From assembly GCA_902766215.1 (NCBI GenBank), contig CACXCV010000150.1:1-8509 (forward strand): a stretch of 8,509 nucleotides of DNA. Direction: 5' to 3'. The notes under the pieces are model-generated. The model made no database searches and had not been told where the DNA came from. It saw only the letters and a list, made by a program, of their open reading frames with translations. Below are positions 1 to 5,458 of the stretch, in pieces. Source of the DNA: Oscillospiraceae bacterium (lineage in GTDB: Bacteria > Bacillota > Clostridia > Oscillospirales > Oscillospiraceae). The translations under genes and the position numbers were made by a program. Positions within the stretch are counted from its first letter, which is position 1; each line of letters opens with the position of its first letter.

Positions 1-741
1 CTCACGCCGGACAATCTCGCCGGCGAGCACCTGTGCTGCATCATCCGCACCAAAACCGCCCACCCCGGCGTGGAGGCCAAGCGGGCCTGGCTGGCCGCGC
101 GGCTGGCCGAGGGGCACGTGTTCCGCAAGCTGAACACCCGCGACTGCGCCTTTATCGAATACGCCCCGCTGGAATCCGCCTGGACGCCCATCGTCGGCAG
201 CAACTACCTTTACATTTACTGCCTTTGGGTGCAGGGCGCGCCCAAGGGGCACGGCTATGGGCGGCAGCTGATGGAATACTGCCTGCATGACGCCCGGGTC
301 AGCGGCAAATCCGGCGTGTGCATGCTGGGCGCCGCCAAACAGAAGGCGTGGCTGTCCAACCAGGCCTTTGCCAGAAAATACGGCTTTGAGACCGTGGATA
401 CCGCCGGAGAATACGAGCTGCTTGCGCTCCGCTTTGACGGCAGCGCGCCGCAGTTTACGCCTGCGGCCAGGCGGCAGACCATCGAAAGCCCTGACCTGAC
501 CATTTACTATGACGATCAGTGCCCCTTCATCCCCCAGCGGATTGAAAAGCTGCGGGACTATTGCGCGGCCCACAGCATCGCGGCCAACCTCATTTACGTG
601 GACACGCTGGCGCAGGCCAAGGCGCTGCCCTGCGTATTCAACAACTGGGCAGCGTTCTATGGCGGCCGCCTGATCACGGTCAACCAGCTCGACGGCCCGG
701 CCATCGAAGCCTGGATGCAAAAGCACCCCATGCTCCGCTGA
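1..741 (+). CDS. GNAT-family N-acetyltransferase with C-terminal YoaP-like domain (5' partial)
   Basis: The frame is open from the first base of the window to TGA at 739-741 (246 residues), so the start lies upstream. The N-terminal part is an acetyl-CoA-dependent GNAT fold. The cofactor loop is visible as GAPKGHGYGRQLMEYCL around window residues 79-95, preceded by the strand YLYIYCLWV. The C-terminal part, from about residue 165, begins PDLTIYYDDQCPF and matches my memory of the YoaP domain fused to many Firmicutes acetyltransferases. Its DQCPF segment sits where thioredoxin-like folds carry an active cysteine, but only one Cys is present. The substrate is unknown; I infer a cytoplasmic small-molecule or protein acetyltransferase. 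The gene converges on the minus-strand SLH gene and shares its terminator. Confidence 0.88.
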   Translation, partial: LTPDNLAGEHLCCIIRTKTAHPGVEAKRAWLAARLAEGHVFRKLNTRDCAFIEYAPLESAWTPIVGSNYLYIYCLWVQGAPKGHGYGRQLMEYCLHDARVSGKSGVCMLGAAKQKAWLSNQAFARKYGFETVDTAGEYELLALRFDGSAPQFTPAARRQTIESPDLTIYYDDQCPFIPQRIEKLRDYCAAHSIAANLIYVDTLAQAKALPCVFNNWAAFYGGRLITVNQLDGPAIEAWMQKHPMLR

Positions 742-776
742 GCAGCCCCGGCCGGCGCGTATCGGCCGCACACAGC

Positions 777-816
777 AAAAACGCCCCCGGCGCACAGTGT
801 GCGCTGGGGGCGTTTT
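777..816. terminator. Bidirectional intrinsic terminator between convergent genes
   Basis: An inverted repeat runs from aaaacgccccc to gggggcgtttt. The stem continues inward through ggcgcac/gtgcgct with one G-T pair and closes on a 3-nt loop. There is a T run on both strands (813-816 on plus, 777-781 read from minus). It lies 36 nt after the plus-strand acetyltransferase stop and 14 nt after the minus-strand SLH-protein stop, so it can end both transcripts. Confidence 0.9.
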
Positions 817-830
817 CCGGTCAGTCGGCT

Positions 831-2102
831 TCAGTCGTCCGTGACATAGCCCTGTTCATACAGCGCCCGATCCGACAGGCCCAGGGGCGCAACCTGCGCC
901 CCATCCAGCGTATACACGCCATACACCGAATAAGCCGCGTCCACCGTTTCTCCGGCATAGCGCACCATCTCGGTGATGATATACCGGTTGGTCAGGCGAT
1001 GGACATAGCCGTCCACGGTAAACAGCGGCGTGCCGTCCGGCGTGGAGAAAAACGTGGTCTTTCCCCCGCTGACGGCATAGGCCACCCACGCGCCGCGCAG
1101 GCGCTGGCAGCGCGGGTAAGCATAGCCCTCGTCAAGCGTCAGCAGCGTTTTGCCGTTCTGCTCCAGCGCACACACGCCGTCCTCTTCCACACTCCACATG
1201 CCGCCGCCCAGATACAGCCGCCCGGACAGGGGCACGCCGCGATAAACTGCGTCCAGGCTCTGCCGGGTCAGGTCGCCCCGGGCGCCGCTGCCCAGGTCGG
1301 TATACACTGCGCTGCGCACCGCGCCGCCCGTCACGGTAACCACCAGCGAGGCAAAGCCGGGCTGGTAATATTCGATTGTATAGCCGCCGTCGGTGGGGCG
1401 GTATTTGCCATGCATGGCAGCAAGATCGCTTTCGGTCCGGATTGTCCGGTCTCTAGGGAGATACATGCCAAAGTTAAAGCCGCTTTTCTCCACAAACCGC
1501 ACCAGCACCGCCGCTGCCTGCTCACGGGTCAGCAGAGCCTGCGGCAGAAAGGTGCCCGTGTCCGTGCCGGCCATCAGTCCCGCTTGCTGCATCTCTTCCG
1601 CCGCCGCGGCCGCCCAGGGGGCAATGCTGTCTGCGTCGGTAAACGCGGCACACTCCTCCGGCAGGCAGGAAAAGTCCAGCCGGGCCGCCGCGCGGCTGAG
1701 GAACACCGCCGCCTGCTGGCGCGTCAGCGTCCCCTCGGGGTCAAAGCGTCCGCCGCCCACGCCCTGAGCAATACCCAGCTGCGCCAGACAATAGACCGAG
1801 TCCCGGTCGGTGTCGGTAAACGGCTCCGGCCCGCCCAGGTCGATCTGCGCCGCCGCGCCATAGGAAATCGCCTGCACGGCGTTGAACAGCATGTCGCAGA
1901 ACTCCGCCCGCGTAATCGGCGCAGTAAAGTCGCCGCTGCGGCAGAACCAGTTCAGTATGCTGTATTCGTTGGCCTTGTAATAGCTGTCGGTCGCCCATGT
2001 GGACAGCACCGGCTCGCCATATTCCATTTGGGCCGCCCGGGCAGGCGCCGCGGCCATCAGCAGTGCCGCCGCCAAAAGTGCCGCCAGCCGCATTCGCTTC
2101 AT
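831..2102 (-). CDS. Secreted SLH-domain surface protein
   Basis: The product has 423 residues when started at the ATG at 2102-2100. An upstream in-frame ATG at 2126 would add 8 residues, but it has no ribosome binding site. The chosen start follows AAGGAG on the minus strand and overlaps the upstream acetyltransferase stop as ATGA, which suggests translational coupling. A signal peptide is clear: basic MKRMR, then an Ala/Leu core, with a likely cut after APARA (about residue 23). Three S-layer homology repeats follow: a weak first one around residues 31-80 (ITRAEF), and clearer ones at 94-139 (PFTDTDRDSVYCLAQLG, LTRQQAAVFL) and 154-204 (FTDADS, LTREQAAAVL). SLH repeats normally bind pyruvylated secondary wall polymer and hold the protein on the cell surface. 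The remaining 210 residues are rich in Gly, Tyr and beta-type segments such as GVYTLDG and TPDGTPLFTVDG, faintly like WG/KWG repeats. I do not recognise a catalytic domain. Its surface role is inferred. Confidence 0.85.
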   Translation of the reverse strand: MKRMRLAALLAAALLMAAAPARAAQMEYGEPVLSTWATDSYYKANEYSILNWFCRSGDFTAPITRAEFCDMLFNAVQAISYGAAAQIDLGGPEPFTDTDRDSVYCLAQLGIAQGVGGGRFDPEGTLTRQQAAVFLSRAAARLDFSCLPEECAAFTDADSIAPWAAAAAEEMQQAGLMAGTDTGTFLPQALLTREQAAAVLVRFVEKSGFNFGMYLPRDRTIRTESDLAAMHGKYRPTDGGYTIEYYQPGFASLVVTVTGGAVRSAVYTDLGSGARGDLTRQSLDAVYRGVPLSGRLYLGGGMWSVEEDGVCALEQNGKTLLTLDEGYAYPRCQRLRGAWVAYAVSGGKTTFFSTPDGTPLFTVDGYVHRLTNRYIITEMVRYAGETVDAAYSVYGVYTLDGAQVAPLGLSDRALYEQGYVTDD

Positions 2103-2653
2103 CGATCCGTCTTCTCCTTCTCCCATTGACGCAGCGCAGCGCCGGCCTGTTGGGCCGCGCCGGGACAGGGCCGCACCTTTTCCATGACAAAGTTGGTCAG
2201 CAGCACGCCGCCGCGCTCCACCTGCTGCTGCCTGACCACGCGGTAGCCCCGCTGCTCGAAAAAGGGCCGGGCTGTGATCGAAGCGTGCGTTTCAAGCCGC
2301 TCCTGCCCGCAGGCCTGCTCAAGCGCATCGCAGAGGGCCGCGGCAATACCCTGCCGCTGATAGTCCCTGTGGACATACAGCCGGTCCAGATAGCCGCCGT
2401 CGTCCATGTCGCCAAAGCCGACAATCTGTCCATCCTGCTCCGCCACCAGCGTATGGTGGGCGGAAAAGCTCTCGTTCCACCGCTCCAGATCCGCCTGTCC
2501 GGCGGCCCAGGCATCCAGCTGCGCAGGCGAATAGTCCCGGGCATTCACCGTGTGCACCGTGTCGTAAAACAGCGCGGCCAGCCGCGGGCAGTCGTCCGGC
2601 TGATAGGGCCGGATGCACCGTTCCTCCGTTTTGTTTTTAAACTGCACTTCCAT
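2099..2653 (-). CDS. GNAT-family N-acetyltransferase
   Basis: The product has 184 residues when started at the ATG at 2653-2651. It has the usual GNAT order: an N-terminal strand (CIRPYQPDDCPRLAALFYD, residues 13-31), the central strands TLVAEQDGQIVGFGDM and YLDRLYV, the acetyl-CoA pyrophosphate loop HRDYQRQGIAAAL (about 95-107), and FFEQRGYRVV near 131-140, typical of motif B. The layout resembles YafP/PhnO-like acetyltransferases; the substrate is unknown. Longer in-frame starts at 2680 and 2761 exist, but the -10 and -35 boxes lie over or inside that stretch, so 2653 or the GTG at 2647 is preferred. The GTG has AGGGGGG six bases upstream, whereas the ATG directly abuts that G run. A tail of about 25 residues after the domain is rich in Ala, Gln and Glu. 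The stop overlaps the SLH gene start by four bases, so the two genes are very probably one operon. Confidence 0.87.
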   Translation of the reverse strand: MEVQFKNKTEERCIRPYQPDDCPRLAALFYDTVHTVNARDYSPAQLDAWAAGQADLERWNESFSAHHTLVAEQDGQIVGFGDMDDGGYLDRLYVHRDYQRQGIAAALCDALEQACGQERLETHASITARPFFEQRGYRVVRQQQVERGGVLLTNFVMEKVRPCPGAAQQAGAALRQWEKEKTDR

Positions 2654-2668
2654 CCCCCCTGTGCCGCC

Positions 2669-2698
2669 ATCATACCACATGCGGGCAGCGGAGGTCAA
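2669..2698 (-). promoter_or_regulatory. Sigma-A-type promoter for the acetyltransferase/SLH operon
   Basis: Read on the minus strand, TTGACC (2698-2693) is followed after 18 bases by TATGAT (2674-2669). Each box differs from consensus at one position. A purine suitable for initiation is at 2662, which would give a leader of only about 9 nt before the ATG at 2653. The promoter lies just downstream of the terminator of the preceding operon, as expected for a new transcription unit. Confidence 0.7.
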
Positions 2699-2734
2699 CA
2701 CACCGGCCGCGGGCAGCCTGCTGCGCCGTGCGTC

Positions 2735-2772
2735 AAAAACGGAGTATGGCGGCAAAGCCATACCCCGTTTTT
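2735..2772 (-). terminator. Intrinsic terminator at the end of the sortase/pilus operon
   Basis: An inverted repeat pairs aaaaacgg-a-gtatggc with gccatac-c-ccgttttt around a ggcaaa loop, with a single A/C mismatch. Read from the minus strand it ends in a T run (2739-2735). It lies 53 nt after the stop of the last sortase gene and before the next promoter. Because the arms end in A and T runs, it could also stop plus-strand transcription. Confidence 0.85.
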
Positions 2773-2825
2773 CCTTTCACGCAGCCGTTCGCCGCAGCGC
2801 CGCCCAATAAAAAACGCGCCGAAGC

Positions 2826-3440
2826 TTATCCCGCGTTCTCCTCTCTGCACCGAACCGCGATGCGGCTCTGTCCGCCGAATGTGCAGGTGAACAGCGTCAG
2901 CTCCCAATCTCCAGACAGCATCTGCTGAACCTCTCCGGCCCCGAGCGTCTGCAGCGCCGTCACGCGAAACGTGTGCTCCGTCCCTTCCATGTCCGTCAAG
3001 GCAACCTCGCTGCCTGCCGTCAGCGAGCCCAGGCGCCGGAACGAGTCCGCATAATTGTGCCCTGCAATCACAAGATCCCCTGTCTGCAGTGAGCCGGCAT
3101 AGCGGCACGGCGCCGTCGTCAGGCTGTCCTCATTCCACTGTGCATAGACCGGAAGCTCCAGCTCCAGGGCCGGAATGCGCAGGATGCCCAGATAGGTGTC
3201 ATCAAGGTCCGCAACCGCCGCCTCGCTCTCCTCCGCGGCCATCTCATCCTGCTCCGGCGCGGCATGGAGGTCCATCTGCGCCCGCGTATGCTCCACAGCC
3301 TGCGTCAGCTGCGGCAGGATCTGCCGGACCGCCTGCTCTGCCTGCCGCTCTTCCTGCACGTTGTGCGCCAGCACGCCGGCCGCGCCCAGGATGCAGAGCA
3401 CGCCAATGGCGCAGAGCACATACCCCAGCCGCCTACGCAT
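2826..3440 (-). CDS. Sortase (not class C), last gene of the pilus operon
   Basis: The product has 204 residues. Sortases are membrane-bound cysteine transpeptidases that cleave an LPXTG-type signal and join the protein to wall peptidoglycan or to a pilus subunit. The N-terminus is a membrane anchor (residues 4-25, RLGYVLCAIGVLCILGAAGVLA), followed by a charged linker (28-80). The catalytic fold runs from YLGILRIPALELELPVY. The catalytic His is in VIAGHNY (His128), Cys in TLFTCTFGG (Cys186), and Arg in QSRIAVRC (Arg193). There is no C-terminal membrane segment and no DP lid, unlike pilus-polymerising class C enzymes. The class is uncertain (B-, D- or E-like by size and motif). The ATG at 3440-3438 overlaps the end of the LPQTG gene by 8 bases and its ribosome binding site is weak, so translation is probably coupled. 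The open frame upstream of this ATG is only a shadow of the LPQTG gene. It is the obvious candidate to anchor that protein. Confidence 0.87.
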   Translation of the reverse strand: MRRRLGYVLCAIGVLCILGAAGVLAHNVQEERQAEQAVRQILPQLTQAVEHTRAQMDLHAAPEQDEMAAEESEAAVADLDDTYLGILRIPALELELPVYAQWNEDSLTTAPCRYAGSLQTGDLVIAGHNYADSFRRLGSLTAGSEVALTDMEGTEHTFRVTALQTLGAGEVQQMLSGDWELTLFTCTFGGQSRIAVRCREENAG

Positions 3441-4158
3441 GGCGTCTGCGAAGCAGGAGAAGCCCCGCCAAAAACAGCACAAGTCCCGCGCCCGCCAGCA
3501 CTGGAACCGGCCAGTTGAGCTGACCGGTCTGGGGCAGCCTGTCGCCGCCCGGCGTGTCCGGCACGTCCGGCACGTCCGGGACATCCGGCTCAGATGGCTC
3601 AACGGGATCCGGGGGCGAAGGTGTGTCCGGCTCTGCCGGGCGGAAGGCGTCCTTGGTCACCGCCGTTACATCCCATACGCGGCCGGTGCCGGCCTCGTCC
3701 ACGCCCGGCAGGCCCACCAGAAACGGTGCGCAGAGGTAGCTGCCCTCCGGCAGCACGACGTCCGCTCCCGCTACCAGATACAGCCCCGCGGCAAGGCCCT
3801 GGAACGTGCAGATGCCGTCCGCGTCCGTCTGCAGCTGCGCATCCGGGGCAATCGCACGCAGCTGCCCCCGCTGCCAGAGCGCAGACGCGCAGCGGCTCCA
3901 GCTGGCGGCGTCCCCGGATTCCGGAAGCGTCGTGCCGCAATCGGCAAACGCCGGCAGATAGGCATATCCGCCCTCCGCCGCCGGCACCGCCACCGCATAA
4001 AGGGAGAAGGTCCGCCCGGCAAACGCGTTTGCATCAAACCGGCTTACAATCGTCAGGCTGCACTGCCCATCCGACGCATCCGCTTTCACCGCTTGCAGCG
4101 TACACAGAACCAGCAGCGCCGCGCAGAGTGCAAACGCGCGGCAGCGTTTTGCGTTCAT
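3433..4158 (-). CDS. LPQTG-anchored pilin-like surface protein
   Basis: The product has 241 residues. It starts with a signal peptide (basic MNAKRCR, hydrophobic core to about residue 23, likely cut near AVKA-DAS). The ectodomain contains AGLYLVAG and GICTFQGLAAGLY (about 115-130), typical of Cna-B/SpaA-type pilin domains. It ends in a Pro/Asp/Glu wall-spanning stretch (174-203) and a full sorting signal: LPQTG at 208-212, a hydrophobic segment (216-235) and the tail RRRHA. Near residues 161-170, WDVTAVTKD sits where backbone pilins have W-x3-V-x-V-Y-P-K; the Lys is present but the YP is not. A minor or terminal pilin, or a simple wall protein, therefore seems likelier than a polymer backbone. 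AAAGGAGG 10 bases upstream fixes the start. The gene follows the second class C sortase after 27 nt and overlaps the next sortase start by 8 bases. Confidence 0.87.
   Translation of the reverse strand: MNAKRCRAFALCAALLVLCTLQAVKADASDGQCSLTIVSRFDANAFAGRTFSLYAVAVPAAEGGYAYLPAFADCGTTLPESGDAASWSRCASALWQRGQLRAIAPDAQLQTDADGICTFQGLAAGLYLVAGADVVLPEGSYLCAPFLVGLPGVDEAGTGRVWDVTAVTKDAFRPAEPDTPSPPDPVEPSEPDVPDVPDVPDTPGGDRLPQTGQLNWPVPVLAGAGLVLFLAGLLLLRRRHA
3553..3588 (-). repeat. 9-bp tandem repeat coding for PDV in the wall-spanning segment
   Basis: On the plus strand the unit tccggcacg recurs about four times with small changes. On the coding strand it gives PDVPDVPDVPDTP (residues 191-203 of the LPQTG protein), just before the sorting motif. 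Repeats of this kind change length easily by slippage in steps of three residues and keep the frame. Confidence 0.75.
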
Positions 4159-4168
4159 GGCAGGATCT

Positions 4169-4176
4169 CCTCCTTT
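4169..4176 (-). promoter_or_regulatory. Strong ribosome binding site of the LPQTG gene
   Basis: AAAGGAGG on the minus strand ends 10 bases before the ATG at 4158. It is the strongest Shine-Dalgarno match in the operon and lies between the TAA of the second class C sortase and the LPQTG start. The LPQTG protein can therefore be translated independently of the damaged sortase upstream. Confidence 0.8.
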
Positions 4177-4185
4177 GGTTTCATT

Positions 4186-5037
4186 TTATTTCTTCCCGTG
4201 TTTTCGCATCGCTGCGCGGACAATCAGCACGACAAGCAGGAATCCAAACACCGCACCGAGCGCAATCAGGAGCTTGGCGCGCCAGCCCAGGCTTCGCGCC
4301 AGCTGGCTTACCGGCGTAATCGCCGGCGGCGCCTCCTCGGCGGTTTCCTCCACCCGGTGGCCGCGAACCAGAAGCCGGTACGAGTTGACGCCATAGGGCG
4401 TGCAGGTCACCAGCGTCACATAGTCCTCCGCCGGGTCCGCCCGCAGGGCCGAAACCTCATCCGGCGTGACGACCAGAACCTGATCCACTTCATACACCAG
4501 TGTATCCCGCAGGATCGAAAGATAAAACCGGTCCCCGGTCTGCACCTGGTCCAGGTCTGTGAAAAGCAGCGCAGACGGCAGCCCCCGGTGCGCAGAGAGC
4601 ACGCTGTGCGTGCCCAGGCCGCCGACCGGCAGCGACGTGCCGGCCAGATGGCCGACGCCGTGCTGCAGCGAGTCCTCGCCCGTACCGTGATAGATCGGCA
4701 GACGCACGCTGATTTTCGGGATTTCCAGATATCCCATAATGCCCGTGCCGTCCAGATTCAAAAGACTCCAGTACTGGTCGTCTGCCTCCGGCTGCGCGCC
4801 GTGGAACGCGTCGTAAAAGCTTGGGTCAAGCGCGGCATTATAGGCCTCGGCGGCGCTCCGTCAGGAGCGGTCGTCCTCCTCGGTCATCTGCGCAACCTGC
4901 TGCTCATAGTGCTCAATCAGCGCGTTCTGCCGCCGCTGATTCCACAGGTCGCTGAACACCGGATAAAACAGAACCAAAAGGCCCGTCAGAAACACCAGCG
5001 CCGGAACCACAATCCGGAGAAGCCGTCTGAGTCTCAT
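4186..5037 (-). pseudogene. Class C (pilus) sortase interrupted by an in-frame TGA
   Basis: The 284-codon frame from the ATG at 5037-5035 to TAA at 4188-4186 is complete except for TGA at 4863-4861 (codon 59). No frameshift is needed to read across it. Before the stop there is an N-terminal membrane segment (residues 8-27, RIVVPALVFLTGLLVLFYPV) and a helical stretch. After it come AEAYNAALDP, with a DP pair where class C sortases have a lid, then GTGIMGYLEIPKI, the catalytic His in LSAHRG (His150), Cys in TLVTCTPYG (Cys212), Arg in NSYRLLVRG (Arg221), and the C-terminal membrane segment typical of class C (about 255-277). As written, the ribosome releases a 58-residue anchor fragment. Restart is possible only at a TTG (4761) or the ATG near 4737, without the anchor. 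The start overlaps the upstream stop as ATGA, with an AGAGG ribosome binding site. It is most likely a nonsense-mutated pilus sortase. Confidence 0.85.
4854..4869. repeat. Perfect inverted repeat around the in-frame TGA
   Basis: cgctcc at 4854-4859 and ggagcg at 4864-4869 pair perfectly around the 4-base loop gtca. The loop contains the TGA codon of the interrupted sortase (tca at 4861-4863 on the plus strand). Six G/C-rich pairs with a four-base loop would fold in RNA or in single-stranded DNA. Confidence 0.75.
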
Positions 5038-5429
5038 TCCCGCACCTCTTCTTGTCCGTCTGCACGCCGGCGGACCCGGCGGCTGATAAGGAACATCAGG
5101 AGGATCAGCGCCGCCGTCACACCAAGGCCGCAGGCAACCCACAGCCCATAGCGGGTATGCACCGATGTGGTCGGGTGCTCCGCTTCCTCCGCGGCGGTCT
5201 GCTCCACATACGCCGTCCGCCTGCCATGCACCAGCAGCCGGTGCGAATTGACGCCATAGGGCGTGCAGGTTACCAACGTCACCAGGTCCTCGCCCGGGAT
5301 GGCCTCGAGCGACTGCGTCTGGTTCGGCTCCACTACCTTCTGCTCCAGCACCTCATAGGCCAGAACGCGGTCAAGCACATAGATATAATAGCGGATGGCT
5401 GCGTTGTTCGCGCGGAGCGTGGCAAGCAC
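5034..5429 (-). pseudogene. C-terminal remnant of a class C sortase, fused to the end of the surface-protein gene
   Basis: The frame ends at TGA 5036-5034. Numbered from the GTG at 5429, residues 14-70 are a good class C sortase C-terminal half: YYIYVLDRVLAYEV, EPNQTQ, the active-site TLVTCTPYG (Cys55) and NSHRLLVHGRR (Arg64). A C-terminal membrane segment follows at about 96-116 (VACGLGVTAALILLMFLI) and a basic tail. Everything before is missing: the N-terminal anchor, the lid and the LSAHRG catalytic His, roughly 150 or more residues. The frame instead continues upstream into non-sortase sequence (GLTLEDFPADEKVLATLR) that reads like a continuation of the large surface protein. The remnant cannot be an active sortase. 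The junction lies near 5385-5400. Its stop overlaps the next sortase start as ATGA, the original gene arrangement. A deletion joining two genes is the best explanation; an assembly chimera is the alternative. Confidence 0.8.
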
Positions 5430-5458
5430 TTTCTCATCCGCCGGAAAGTCCTCCAGCG

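Noticed and set aside
561..2129. Long plus-strand open frame of 522 codons opposite the SLH gene
   Set aside because: It is the antisense shadow of a gene with a signal peptide and SLH repeats. Its Arg/His/Pro-rich translation has no domain, and it would run through the 777-816 terminator.
4861..4863. Selenocysteine or reassigned UGA as an explanation of the interrupted sortase
   Set aside because: Class C sortases have no known selenocysteine at this position, which is outside the active site. The hairpin has UGA in its loop, whereas a bacterial SECIS places a bulged apical loop downstream of UGA. Several neighbouring genes use TGA as their true stop.
4861..5142. Start of the second class C sortase at 5142
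   Set aside because: The extra 35 residues are Pro/Cys/Gly-rich shadow of the upstream sortase remnant. The ATG at 5037 has a ribosome binding site and is directly followed by a membrane segment.
3196..5151. Plus-strand open frame of 651 codons opposite the sortases and the LPQTG gene
   Set aside because: It is low-complexity Arg/Gln-rich sequence antisense to several recognisable genes. GC-rich DNA commonly gives such stop-free antisense frames.
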